Source: Andrena cerasifolii
Taxonomy: Eukaryota; Arthropoda; Insecta; Hymenoptera; Andrenidae
Direction: 5' to 3'
DNA length: 64,000 bases
NCBI RefSeq assembly: GCF_050908995.1
Contig: NC_135123.1
Span: 5,766,001 to 5,830,000 of the forward strand
The notes beneath the pieces were generated by a model. It had not been told where the DNA came from. It saw nothing but the letters and a program-made list of their open reading frames with translations, and searched no databases. Of the stretch, positions 12,388-23,939 are shown piece after piece; positions within the stretch are counted from its first letter, which is position 1, and each line of letters begins with the position of its first letter. Position numbers and translations under genes: made by a program.

Positions 12388-12516
12388 TTTCACAGCTCAG
12401 ACTTCTTTACAAATATCTTTTATTGCTGTATACAGTTTAACATTTTGCTTAAACGCTATAGTGCTACAGTCACTAAAAAAATAATTCTTTTCTTGTACTA
12501 AAATTTCGATGGTGAT

Positions 12517-12905
12517 ATACTACGAACGCCTGCAAAGTTTTAGTTTTACTATTCGTACATACGTGACGGATCATTTCCCGATAAATTGTGTATTTTCGGT
12601 AATCGCGATGCGACTAGCGTCCCGAACGCAGTGGCTTTTTGTCGTTTTCGTGAAGAACGCGAGTGGCTCATTTCAAGTCGTTTGGATTTTTGGTTACATT
12701 TATTGATGACTGGGTAATTTTTCACCCACTCAGGGTTCATTTTTTTTTAAATATTGTATTGTCATCCAAACTACGCAAGCCTGCAAAGTTTCAAGACAAT
12801 TGGATAGTTGGAAGTGGGTTAAATTTGAGTTGCCAGATTTCAACCATACAAACAAACAAACAAACAGAGGATCGAAGCTGAATAAAATCGTTTAATAAAA
12901 ATATG
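12517..12905 (+). mobile_element. RTE-like retrotransposon 3' tail
   Basis: The text includes gcctgcaaagttttag, caagtcgtttggattttt, a second gcctgcaaagtttcaag, then (caaa)n and gaggatcgaagctgaata. This layout (a fixed phrase, an acaaac repeat, then a short A/T tail) is typical of 3' ends of RTE-type non-LTR retrotransposons in insects. The reverse complement of the same phrases recurs at 35440-35700. No reverse transcriptase frame is present, so the class assignment rests on resemblance. Confidence 0.5.
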
Positions 12906-13024
12906 TTCTTTTGTTCCTGTTTATATATATCATAAGACCGGAACAGGCCATCAGGAAAACTTTGCTATTTAGACCTTTAGACTACACCTCTAGATTTGGC
13001 AACACTGATCCTATGAACAGGATA

Positions 13025-13335
13025 CAGTAGATCCTTGTTACGAGCCCGACGAACGGGGCTGGCGGCGGGCTGCTAACGCGTTGTGGACACTATTCCGCGC
13101 GGCCAGTGGCGCGAGTGAGAGAACCCAATGAGCTTGCGAGAGGAAACGAAAGAGTTGACACGAAGTTGCCGTCGATTCTTCCGTTTCCTCTTCGCAACTT
13201 CGTGTCGACTCTTTCGTTTCCTCTCGCTCGCTCATTGGGTTTTCTCACTCTGTCCGAAGGATTCCAAGAAATGGTGGGGATAGTCGCCGAGCTCTTAACG
13301 CATGGTAGAAACGTGCTGGTAACGAGGATTTACTG
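13025..13335. mobile_element. TA-flanked hairpin MITE, 311 bp (CAGTARATCC ends)
   Basis: The inverted ends CAGTAGATCCTTGTTACGAG and CTGGTAACGAGGATTTACTG are flanked by TA (13023-13024, 13336-13337), as in Tc1/mariner-type elements. The centre is a strong hairpin: 13113-13169 pairs with 13194-13250 with about four mismatches in 57 bases and a 24-base loop. No ORF belongs to it. Confidence 0.85.
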
Positions 13336-13337
13336 TA

Positions 13338-14996
13338 TGTACCTTGGCTAATATCTACTGCAGGGATGTTGATTCTCTCAACGGTTCTCCTTCTACTTTT
13401 AAGCAAAGCATCTATAGAGCGATAGTTTTCCACAATAGGTCTGAGTAAACATATACTCCATTCGATCGCCGTGTTTATATACGCTTTTGTTTTCTAGTAG
13501 TAACGCGTCTCTACGATGTTGATGTATTCCTTTTTCTCGTTACAAAATGGGTTTACCCGTACGAGTGAAATAAATAAATAAATAAATAAAAAACACCCTT
13601 ATGTTAAATTTCTAATAAAGTTCCTAAATTTCTTTAAAATCACCCCCAAAGTTAACGTACCACTTTTGGGCCTATCATCGTGGCGCCACCCCTTAAACAC
13701 CATTAGACGAATTGATTTCCATGAATTGAAATGTGATTAACAGAATCTGAGTTCTAGTATTTCTTAAGAACATTAAATCTAACCGCAAGATCTGGGCATT
13801 CTATCCATTCCAGCACTAGGAATATTTCATATCACATTTCTCTACGTTCTCCTTTTAAAACGTTGCATTTTTGCAAACCCGCGCATCTGTACGCCGCTTA
13901 GCCAGTGTTTTGGTTTCGTAAATATTTAAACTTTCCCTGCGCATCCATTTTGCCTCCGTTTATCCGGCGCGTATACATTTTTTAATTATATGGCCCATCC
14001 ACAGCGGATGTAGGAGGCGGAAAACGCGTTTGTTTTTCTCCCCTCCACCCTGTAGTCCGAATTCGGCGGACAGCAATGGTCGACTGGGGGAGGGGGGAGG
14101 GGGGCCGTTAAAACATTAATTTTGTTCACGACTCGGAACAGTGTTAACGCGTCGCGTTAATTATTAACGCCCCTGCTTTCAAACAATCCCTTCAGCCTGC
14201 GAAATCCACGGCTGCCGACCGATTCAATATTTCACCGTGCCACGCGTTTCTTCTTTATTACAGCCCGTAAACGGACTGCTTTCTGTTTATTTGCCAAAAT
14301 ATTATGAACACTGCTCCCCGCTCCGTCCATCAACGTTGAACCATTCGCAGCAGGATCTTAGAAAGCGTTGCTATTGCCTAATCGTTAGAGTTACATCATA
14401 TAAACACATTTTCATCCCCTTTCGAATTGGACACTGGAAATTCGGCTCCCAATGTTCGAAGCATCTCCCGTGCGATGCATTAGTCGACATGCCGAAAAAT
14501 GGCTTCGTGCGATAAATTCGTCTGTGGAAGTTAACAACCCCCGAGGTGCGGCAGGGGAATTAAATAAGACGCGAATAAGGGTCGTAATTAGTGTGGCGTT
14601 TCGCTGGATAATCGTTTTGAAATTGACTTGCTGGCTCAGCGTGTTACAATGTCGAGGGGAAATATTGTTCGGGGACGATCGGGATGGTTTTATCGAGCAA
14701 TTTTGTAATTTATTCCGTCAATATACATGCAAATGAATAATATGTGGTAAATGTATGGCTCTTGTGGAGTGGCGGGTGTGTGTCCCCTGTCAGCCTGCAC
14801 AAATATTAGTCACACAATGGTCCAAGCGCACGCTTTATTCGATTTTGCACATTTGTACTAGCAGCGCTCCCTTTGCGCTTGGGTTTGTTCAATGACCCGC
14901 CCCTCTGGAATGGATTTAGAGTAGGCCTTCATTTAATATGATTGTAATTCGTCACTGTTTCAAGTCGCCTATTATCGTTGACTTTTCGAGTAGGTG
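13338..14996. other. Unique DNA, no gene recognised
   Basis: An (AAAT)n microsatellite lies at 13568-13591, and a guanine block at 14086-14104 (runs of 5, 6 and 6 G separated by single A). No ORF has recognisable content and no transposon ends are seen. Confidence 0.45.
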
Positions 14997-15062
14997 TGAC
15001 TCACAAGGAGAGGTTTTTACGTGTCCGCCTTCGAACCTTTTCCTTTTTTGGATATGTTTTAG

Positions 15063-15320
15063 CTGTGGCGGATTCAGGAGCCTTTCTTGGAGGGAGCGAA
15101 ATATGTAAAAGTACTTAAGTACAGTTTGGAACTGTCTTTTACAAGATTTAAAATTTGCTTGTAATTTATATTTTAATATTTCTATCTGATACTATAACCG
15201 AAATAATTAAATTCACATAATTATTTATACCGAATAGTACACAGTGTCATAATATTTTTTTAATTTTATTACTCTTGGGGGAGGCCATCGCTCCTATCGC
15301 CCCCTCTGGATCCGCCCTTG
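15063..15320. mobile_element. hAT MITE, 258 bp, TSD TGTTTTAG
   Basis: The ends read CTGTGGCGGATTCAG and, inverted, CAAGGGCGGATCCAGAG, like the CARGGGCGGATCCAG ends of many hAT elements. The flanking 8-mers are identical: TGTTTTAG at 15055-15062 and 15321-15328. Removing the insert restores ggatatgttttagag, the phrase present in the related host element near 61653-61670. Non-coding. Confidence 0.9.
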
Positions 15321-15447
15321 TGTTTTAGAGCACCGAAAAATAAGAAATGCGTGTCTATTTATTTTATCCCGCTTGCATGTTTAACGAGTGAAACCACCCC
15401 TCAAATATCATGACACGAGGTACATAACAAAAATTGGAAAACATTAA

Positions 15448-16662
15448 AACCGACTTCAAAGAAATAAAAATGCACCAAAAAGTAACAATTTTTTTTCTTA
15501 TTTAATCTACGACTCTCAATATTTTTATGTCGGCACCTCATCATTTGCACTGTGTAAATCAGACGCCGACTTAAAAATATTGAGAGTCGTAGATTAAATA
15601 AGGAAAAATATTACTTTTTAACTTTTTGGTGCATTCTTTTTATTGTTTACTTTTTAGTGATTTAAGATATATAACTGCATTTATTTAAAAAAATGGATGG
15701 GCCTACGAAAAGAGCTGCTCGTAATAATAATATTGAAGTCGATTAGTGAATCAGATTTCTTATTATTGGTGCAGCTTCAAAACTACTTAACCGATTTTTG
15801 TAATTCTTTATCCATGACCTAAGTTGATTGAAGCTAAACTAAATGCAATCAGTTGCACGAAAATCGGACCAGTAGTTACGGAGAAATTCGCGGACAAACA
15901 TAATACAAACTCACATACATACAGTGGCTCACAGCCATAATCGCACACTCTTTAAAATCGCATAACTTTTTTAAAATTAATCCCAACGACTTGAGTTTTT
16001 TTTAGAAGCTAGAAGGATTAGTTTGCATTAAGTGTCGTGATTCGCCGTTTTGAAAAAAAAATGCACTTGGTCGGAATAGCAAATAAAATAGAAAAGGTCG
16101 TTTCTTTAACTTTTTTTTTATGAGCCTGTAACGAAAATTCAAAAAACCCGTTTATAGATTTAAGTAAGTTATAAATGTATCTAAAATCTTATGAAAATCG
16201 GTTAACGTTGCTCTCAGCTATAAACGCTTAAAGATTGCAAATTAAGGTCGAGAATCGCGGAAATTCCCAAAATCAGCGATTCTCGACCTTAATTTGCGAT
16301 CTTTAAGCGTTTATAGCTCAGAGCAACGTTAATCGATTTTCACGAAATTTTAGGCATGTATATAACTTACTTCAATCTACAAACGGTTTTTTTTTTAATT
16401 TTCCTTACAGGCTCACAAAAAAAGTTGAAAAACGACCTTTTCTATTTTTTTTTGCTACTCCGACGAAGTGCAATTTTTTCGAAACAACGAACCACCCCAC
16501 ATAGCAAACTAATCCTTCTAGCTCCTAAAAAAAACTCAAGTCGTTTGGATTAATTTTAAAAAAGTTATGCGATTTTAAAGAGCGCACGATTATGGCTGTG
16601 AGCCACTGTACATACATACAAACACATCGAACTGAGAATCTGTTTCTTTTTGAAGTCGGTTA
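15448..16662. mobile_element. AACCGACTTCAAA-end repeat, retrotransposon-like
   Basis: Inverted termini aaccgacttcaaag (left) and ttttgaagtcggtt (right) bound the block. A near-perfect internal hairpin lies at 15497-15603 (ctacgactctcaatattttt and its complement). The text at 15780-15920 (gcttcaaaactacttaaccg, aaaatcggaccagtagttac, then acatacata) resembles RTE-type 3' tails. It is split at a TA by the palindrome 15922-16608. I cannot tell a composite from a single family. Confidence 0.55.
15922..16608. mobile_element. Palindromic TA-flanked MITE, 687 bp (CAGTGGCTCACAGCC)
   Basis: The inverted ends are CAGTGGCTCACAGCC and GGCTGTGAGCCACTG, with TA at 15920-15921 and 16609-16610. The two halves are reverse complements over most of their length and meet at gcgattctcgacctt near 16270. 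Tc1/mariner-like by ends and target. Partial relatives lie at 6950-7188 and 26456-26802. The short frames inside are products of the palindrome. Confidence 0.88.
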
Positions 16663-16921
16663 AAAAGTGACTGACGAAAAGAACATCGTCCATGCAGCAA
16701 GTTACGACGACAATAAAATTTATATAAAGTATTATTCAACATTATGCTATAATATTCTTTAAACTAACAATAGGATTTTTTGTATTTCTCCTTTTTTTAT
16801 AAACCTTATATATGCAAACGAGCCAAAATAAAAAGACCCCTATTTCTTCTTTTTGGTCCTCTAAAACATATCCAAAAATCAAAGCAATCGGAGACGGACA
16901 CCTAAAAACCCCTCCTTGTCA

Positions 16922-19140
16922 GAGTATAATTCCATAATTCATTCGCTCGAGTCATTGTGCTTTCATCCTGCAGTGATAGGGCGTGGGAAACGGAGAGCGC
17001 AAGTGATAGAGGAGCGTGTATGGTCAGACGCACCATACCTCGTTTGCACCTAAGTCTGAAATACGCTTTACCAAAATTAATAGGATATTCCTCATTCAAC
17101 CACGTTCTTCTTCGTGTCGATACATTTACAAAATTTCGTTTTCCTACATGTCCCTATGACATAACTTGTTTAAATTGTACACGTTGCTTTCATACGCGTG
17201 TCGAGTAGACCGTATCAAAGCTGTCGCTTAAATCATTGAGCTGGACTCCTTGATTTCGCAGATTACACCCTGTGACACACATTCCCGTCTCCAGCCTTCC
17301 GAGAAACCTTTCCATATTCAGTTCTCGCGTAAGAAGGGAGTATCGCACAAGTATCTCGCTTCGAGTGCCAAAAAAATCGCGGCAAACGATCCGGATCGCG
17401 CCGCCCTCTCCCATCGATCGAATCTGCACAATAAAATCCATCTCCCGGCGCGGAAAGAAATTTCACACCCCCTTAGGCATGTAAGTCGTACCATCGCGGT
17501 ACCAGCAGCGGTTAATGAGGGGCGGTTGCTTTTTATACTTTCCATCCCCCGGTGCACGTACTCTCGCGAGGCCGAAAATTGGTCGACGGCGAAGGCGCGA
17601 ATAAAGGGAAGAGGAGGGCGAGGGGTGTGGGTGGGCGGAAAGCAGAGGAATATCGATATGCGGGCGAAGTAAAACAGAATCGAAATGAGGCAGGTGGCGC
17701 TTTGAAGGGCCGCCGTTCAAAGCACACGTAAACTTTTTTTTTTCACGGCGAATTCGTCTCCGCCTTGTTCCTCTCGGTTATTGCTCGAACTTGCTAAATC
17801 GTCGCGCGGAAAACTGCTCGATCCTTGAAGGGATCGTCGCCAAATCCTCGCGTTGAGCCCACTTAAGACGACCCTCCGATCTTCCATTTGTATTTCGAGT
17901 GTATTCTGTCTTCTTTTGTATTTTGTCCCCTCTTCAACTGGATGTAGGAATTAAAATATTGTACGATTTTAGGACACTTGGTGGGTAGATTCTAGATGCC
18001 GCTACGCTGTTTATAACTCGAATCACCCTGAAAGTGAATCTCGCGGATTCCACTCGAATCCAGCTCGACTGTACGAAACCCCTTGGAATCGCAACGAACC
18101 GCGTTGCTTTGTCAAATGAGCTATGACTAATTGTAAGACGCGTTGTTGATTATTGGTCGCACCGACGCGAGTATCGGATAATTATTTAGCTCTCCTGAGG
18201 TAGTAGGGGTGGCGGAATTGCTTTGATACAGAGAAATTAATTATTAATTATCGTAGCGCGTGTGTGACGCGCAGCTCGTTAGCATACGGGTAGGTTGCGT
18301 TGCTCCCGATACGTGATCGCTTTACAAAGATTAATTAACAATGGCTACGAGTATCGATGTCTGCGGAGGGATTCTTTTTTTACGCTAACGAAAACCTCCG
18401 AGGTGTCGAGTGTCGTCGCGTTCGACGTATCACGTCGAGATTACTCGATACCCTGATATTGATGTTCGAATACAGGGTAGCGTTACTTTCCTCCTGTAAT
18501 TTCCTCATTCGATGAGAAATACGGCAATGTGGAAACGATATCGCGTCGTTACCAATGCTAAAATTGTATCAACTCCGACGCGAGTGCTAATGTAAACCCG
18601 GAGCATAGAGTATCCACTGAATAATTACTGAATTAAATTATTCGCGACCTCGCATTCGAAGTGGTCTCCCGCATAACTTTTTCATTCCTCACTGGCCTAG
18701 CAAAAGGGTTTATCCAGGGTAGGTATTCTTAGGTTCCTCGTAAACGTTTCACCCTCCTGTCACTTAGAATACCTAGCGATACCAAAAAATTTAACATCCA
18801 CCTTACAGAGCACCTGCGGAACATCACACTTGTGTGCGAGCTTCATTCCAACCCCCCCGAAGCCACCAAAAGCACCGGCATTCAGATCTTCGTACCTAAA
18901 CGTCGAGCAACAGCGTCCCCAAGTTTCCACCCCTTCGCCACGTTCGAAAATGATCCGAGCAGGAGCCATGGAAAAGTAGCCAGGCCCAGGGAACAGGGAA
19001 CTAAAGGCGGGGGTGAGATCGAGGGAGAGGAGTGGCCGTTATACTAATTCGGCGAACGCTCGTTAACGACCCCTTTGAGGTCATAACTTTTGCCGCAAGT
19101 CCGGCGTGTGTTGGTGTGTGGCTGGTAGCTGCGCTATACC
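16922..19140. other. Unique DNA upstream of the signal-peptide exon
   Basis: This is CpG-rich with no transposon ends. Overlapping frames of up to 140 codons near 17250-17720 occur on both strands and have no recognisable domain. It probably holds upstream regulatory DNA for the gene starting further right, but no specific element can be named. Confidence 0.4.
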
Positions 19141-20521
19141 TGCTCTCTCTCTCTTACCCTTACCCTATTCCACCCCACCATCGGCCGCCTTGACCGTTGC
19201 TCAGTCAGTTCGCTCCTCGAAAAGCGTCGCGACGCTTCCATCGGCGAGACGCGCTTTGCTAGCCGGGATCCAGGGCGCATGTCCAGCCGATCAGCGCGCG
19301 GACCTGTCGTGTGGCGGCTACCCCCGTGCTGGTGGGGGTGAGAAACGTGCTCGTCACCCTCGAGGAGCGCCTCGAGAGACTCAGTGAGCGCCGCGAGTTC
19401 GCCGTGGCCGGAAGCGTCTCGTGGCGTGGCCGTTAGACGTGTTCGGGCGTCGCGAATCCCTCAGCGCGCCACTTTTCGACTCTGCCTCCTTGCATCCCGG
19501 GTGTTTCACGGCGGGATCGTTCGCCAGGTCGCACGGAATAATCGTTGGACAAATAGCCGACGACCACCTGCAGACTGCTCTCCGGGGACAGAGGATCGAT
19601 CGAACCCGTCAGATTTGGAAGTCTCATTCGTCCCTCGGCGGTGACGGATAAAGGGACCCTCGCCCAGTGTCCCGTGATGCGTGGACCGAGAAGCATACCT
19701 CTGGAGCCAGCCCGCTCCCCGGGACTCTTCGTCTTCCACTGGCTCCTTTGATCGTTAAAATTCGACGAACATCAGACAGCCTGGCGGAGAAAGTAATCAC
19801 ATTAAAAGATCCCCAGGGGTTTCCAAGGAATCCTCGAGTGGTAGGGATAGAAAGGGGATAGAAAGCGATAGAAAGGGGGGGATCCGGTCTGATCCCGGTT
19901 CTTAGGGGGAAGCAAAGGGCCGCGGGGCAGCTTCTGGCTAGCTGACGTCATCAAGAACAAACAAGCAGATCGAGGATCCGCAGGAGTGGAGATATTATAT
20001 CCCAGGGCTGGAAGACGGCGGACAAAGAGGCGCGGTGGATCGTTCCTCACCGAGAGAAGGGCGGAAGGGCCAGTTCACAGAGGCGGAACCCGGCAGGAGT
20101 AGCCGGCAGACAGAGCTGGGAGGAAAGAATCGGATTTCAATCGAGCCCCTCTTCGATCGGTGCGGTGTCTCAATCAACCTAAGTCGCACTAATTAGCTGT
20201 CGTCCGTCGCCGCGTCTCTGGTGGCAGGCCAGGGCCGCTTCGGTCCTGTCCCGAGACCTGCAGGATCGAGGAAAGCCGCTGGGGATCCCGGTGTTCCTCC
20301 AGGATGATAACAAGTGTCACCGTCGGGGTCCACGTTCCTGCGCCACTGGTAGACTGATCGCTAGAGATACCTCCAGAGAGAAGCCTTTCCCCAGCGAGAT
20401 AAAAGAAAACGATGTCCGACAGGGACAAGTGAGCATCACCTCTCGCGCGTGCTCCCTTTTTTTCTGTGCTCTCTCTCTCTCTCTGTCTTCGTCCCTCTCT
20501 ATCTGCACGATCCCGGAGAAG
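19141..20521 (+). promoter_or_regulatory. Candidate promoter and 5'UTR of the 20522 gene
   Basis: This GC-rich block precedes the signal-peptide exon. A CT-rich run (19143-19154) is followed by TCAGTCAGTTCGCT at 19201, which contains two overlapping arthropod initiator matches (TCAGT). Counting from the first, CGACG falls at +28 to +32, a partial fit to a downstream promoter element. A second pyrimidine tract (20455-20506) lies just before the start codon and could be UTR or the end of a short 5'UTR intron. The transcription start is inferred, not shown. Confidence 0.3.
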
Positions 20522-20579
20522 ATGTGCCTGTCGCGACGCTTGCTGCTCTGCCTGCTGGGCGTCATCGTCGCCGTGAACG
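20522..20579 (+). CDS. First coding exon of a secreted or membrane protein (signal peptide)
   Basis: The exon encodes MCLSRRLLLCLLGVIVAVN plus one base and ends at a consensus donor (aacg|GTGAGT, intron phase 1). The product has a short basic start (SRR), a hydrophobic core (LLLCLLGVIVAV) and a small or polar end, the layout of a cleavable ER signal peptide. The start codon has A at -3. The frame stays open upstream to an ATG at 20291, but that would put 77 polar residues before the hydrophobic stretch, so 20522 is preferred. A phase-1 intron directly after the signal sequence is common in genes for secreted or cell-surface proteins. No later exon is recognisable in the window, so the protein family is unknown. 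Confidence 0.65.
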
Positions 20580-22842
20580 GTGAGTTTTTGCGTATCTTCT
20601 TCGAGACCCTGATCCCTGGCTTACGCGGCTAAAGGGACCAGTGGGCTAGTTCTTTTCCCTCGCGACAGATCGACTCTCGATCCAGCACGGATGAAGTCCC
20701 TTTAGTACCTCGTACGTTCAGCTGGCGAGACGCGTCGCCAGCTCTCGGCTGGGATCTGTAGGCGCGTCTTACTCGGCTGGCTTAGTAAGAGCCGACCCAT
20801 TCGCGGCTGGTTTTGTTCGACGTGATTTACCGGCGAACTTTCGCGCGGATATTTTGCGACTGTTGCACGGTTTAGGGAAATTGCGTCGCAACCACCGCCG
20901 CTCGAGCGAGCTGCTCGGGCAGAGTAATTGCGGAGGTGTTGCTTGTTTTATTGGCCCTTAAAAAATGATAGTCATAGTTCCAGCTTGTTTGTTCGCGACG
21001 CGTCCCGATCTTCCAGGGAATTGCTCGCATTGTGCGCGGTGAACTTGCCGGGGGTACCCGCGAAATGGGGTTAATTTTTTTCGTCGGAGGAACGCGAGCT
21101 GGGAAACTGCCATAACGGGCCGGGAAAGTTCGGACCGGCTTGCGAGTGAAACTTCTTAGGGGGTAGTCTTTTTTCTCGCGCTTGCTTCTAAATTACTTGA
21201 TAAAGTTACAGAAAAAAAAAAAAAGAAACTTTGGTTAATCTATTTCAACGGAGTGGGAGTGCCCTTGATCCTTCAACTGGCGACACTCGAGATTTATAAA
21301 ACTCAAGTGTCCGTGGCTAGGAGCCCGCTATTGATAAACTTAGCTGTAAAGTTAGGAGGGATAAAAGACAGGTTCCGAAGCAAGCAGAGGCAACTTCTGT
21401 CCTCAAACTATCAATCATCAATCACAGCCATCAGGTGTCCAGAACATCGACACGGCAGATTGACAATTGATGAACCCGGAGATACAATTAATCCCCTAAT
21501 AACCCATCAACCCGTAACTCGGATTAAGGCACGTTAATCCCCGAAACAAAAGGAACCCAAGCACCCAGCGACGTCCTAAGAACGTTAAAAGTATAGCCGG
21601 AGCACAGACGTTAGGTCTTCGAATGGACGGTAAGGTGCTCGTCCCGAGGAGACTTTTCCGCGGCGCGTCGGTTTACAGCAAACAGTTACAAGGAAAATAA
21701 AAGCAGGAACAGCTTGGGCGGGGGGGTGGCTAACGGGGGGTCGTTTTTACACGCGTCGGCAGATTTTACGGCGAACCAACCCTCTCCTCGTAATCTACGC
21801 GAAAGCGTGCACCGGCGGTGAAGGAGAAAGGGGAGAGGTGAAGAAAAGGGGGATTGTAAAAAAAAAAAAACGAAGCGAAGAGGGAGAGAAGAAAAAAGCC
21901 AACGCGGATCGCGGGGCGTTAACGCGCGCATTAACGGCCCTCTCGTGCTGGGCAAATAAAAAACGATATGCATGGATGGACGGTGGATTTCCCCGTCGAC
22001 CCTAAAAAAATCTGCGACCTGAAAAAGCACCCCCGTGAACCCGTGAAAGTGAATCAAAACGCGTTATTGTTCCCTTCTACCCCCGTTTTTGTTCCCCCTC
22101 CCTCGCCTCTATCCTCCCCCGACAACAGACTCTTTGTCGAGAGAGCCGCTGTCGATTCGCTTTTGGTAGCAAATGAATGAAAACGCGTGGCGTTTTCAAG
22201 AGTCCGTTTTCCAGCTGCTTTTCCGCCGTCTGTGCCGCGTTTGCCGGTTTCGTTCCTTCCTTTTTCGTTTCGTTTGTCCCCCTTTTTTTCGGTCCCGTTC
22301 CTCCGAGAGATTCGTTTAGCCCGACACTTGTACGAGGGGGATGGGGGAGGGATCGATCGTTATTCTAGGGAAATCGGGCGGACAAACGCACCCGGGGAAA
22401 TTGCACTGTTTACATTCAATTACTTAAGAGTGCAGCTAGCAATAAACAAGATTACTGCGTCTGATGAAATATGCACTGGCGCCTGCCCGCTTAATTTCAC
22501 TTCCCCGAGCGTTTTCCTCGCCACGATTCGTCGGCCAGTCGTTCATTTTCTGGCACCGTCTCCGTTGTTCCCGTTCTTCTATCGCCGCGCATAAATTTCC
22601 CCTTGTTTACGGGCCGGCCGGAAAGATAACAAACTTGGCTGCAAACTGCTGGAGGAATCTCCACGCCGCTCTCGTTAATGCGCGCTATGCGAAACGATCT
22701 GCTATCGTTCGGGGATGAAAAGTGTTTGGTATTCGATTATTGAACGTTTCGCCGCGGACGTGCTAACGATATCGGCATAATTCACCAGTTGGGGAAATTC
22801 GCAGCACGAAGAAAAGGATGCAAATTCACGAGTGAGTCCCGT
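20580..22842 (+). other. Start of the inferred long first intron
   Basis: It begins GTGAGTTTTTGCG right after the signal-peptide exon. The rest is CpG-rich with pyrimidine-rich runs (22070-22130, 22240-22300). Frames such as 22187-22594 lack recognisable content. No transposon ends are seen. Confidence 0.4.
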
Positions 22843-23272
22843 AAGGGATGATCCCGAGCTGGAAAATTCAAAAAATTCTGAAACTTTGTGAATATGTAGG
22901 GGATTTCTTCCTGACTACGACGCAATTTTTGTTTGCTGCCTAAATTCACTCGAGGGGGGTGAAATTAACCCTCGAAAATTCGGCTACTTTCCGATTTTGT
23001 GTTATAACTCGCGAAATGTAAGAGATAGAGAAAAAGTTTCAAGACAAAAGTTACTTCTTTTAATTAGATCTAGCATGTGGCGAGAAAATTATTTTACAGT
23101 TCACGAGTTATAACAGAAAATCGGAAAATAACCGGATTTTCAGGGGTTAATTTCACCCCCTTGGAGTGAATTTGGGCGGCAAACAAAAATTGCGTTGTAA
23201 TCGGGAGGAAATTCTCTACATATTCACAAAGTTTCAGAATTTTTTGAATTTCCGGCTTCGGGATCTTCCCTT
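22843..23272. repeat. Foldback repeat, arms about 200 bp
   Basis: The left arm (gatcccgagctggaaaattc, ttctgaaactttgtgaatat, tttgtttgctgcctaaattc) recurs inverted on the right, ending ggcttcgggatcttccctt. The arms meet around 23040-23090 (ttacttcttttaattagatc). A diverged version forms the centre of the foldback at 26803-27495. Non-coding. The target site is not resolved. Confidence 0.75.
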
Positions 23273-23939
23273 GTCTTGTCAGATCTTTGTGGGCTCGGAC
23301 AATTCCTGTTTGTGATAAATTTCAAAAGTTGCGAATCGCATTTGTCGACGTTGCATTTCCAGTTTCATCGAAGTCGTTGACACGACCATTCATTCCTTAC
23401 CGGACGCTATCAATTCCTCCCTATTTTTCGGGCAAATTTCGTCCGCGGGGCGGAACGAGCATCGCGGTGACTAAAAGCGTCCATTTGTTTCTGGTGAAAA
23501 AAGAGGAGGGAAAAAAAAACTGATTCGTTATTGACTGAAACTGCGGAATGGCAAACAGATAACCGCGACGGAAATCAATCTAGATAGAGCGAGATGTCGG
23601 CACAGTAATCTCAGATTTATTTTTATTAATCCCGGCTGATCGACCTAGTTGCCCGCCGTGCCGCGAATACTACCCCGTGAAATTTACCGAAACATTGCGA
23701 TCGTTACGGTGTTTTCGAATATTTCCCGGCGTGCAAATATTTATAGGGGCTCTAAAGCTGCACCCTGTACTCGGCCGGAACGAAGGAAGTAAATTTTTCT
23801 CCGTTTCCTAGCATCGACTTCCCCGCTCGTCTTTCCCCTTTATATCTCTTTGAAGGGCCCATGCAACTTTACGATTCGACGAGCTTGCCGATCGAGTGTG
23901 TAATTTTCGTGAAAAAAATTTCCCCGAAAATAAGGGCGG
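23273..23939. other. Unique DNA, nothing recognised
   Basis: This is a moderately GC-rich spacer between two foldback repeats, with no ORF, repeat end or motif I can support. Confidence 0.4.

Larger units (their letters stand above)
14998..16921. mobile_element. ACTSACAAGGAG-end element, host of three nested insertions
   Basis: The left end (actcacaaggagaggttttt, then gtgtccgcc) is matched inverted at the right (ggacacctaaaaacccctcc, then ttgtcag). The same terminal text bounds the more compact copy at 61596-62088. The body is split by the hAT MITE 15063-15320 and by the CCGACTTCAAA element 15448-16662. Recovered host segments (14998-15062, 15321-15440, 16780-16921) share phrases such as ggatatgttttag and gtgaaaccacccctcaaat with the 61596 copy. 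No coding capacity. The superfamily is unknown. Confidence 0.7.

Noticed and set aside
16356..16553. Repeated lysine/phenylalanine-rich frames also seen at 7056-7268 and 26505-26750
   Set aside because: All three are translations of arms of the same palindromic MITE family.
20291..20521. Upstream in-frame ATG extending the signal-peptide exon by 77 residues
   Set aside because: It would bury the hydrophobic segment behind a polar stretch and crosses a pyrimidine tract. The downstream ATG has A at -3 and gives a standard signal peptide.
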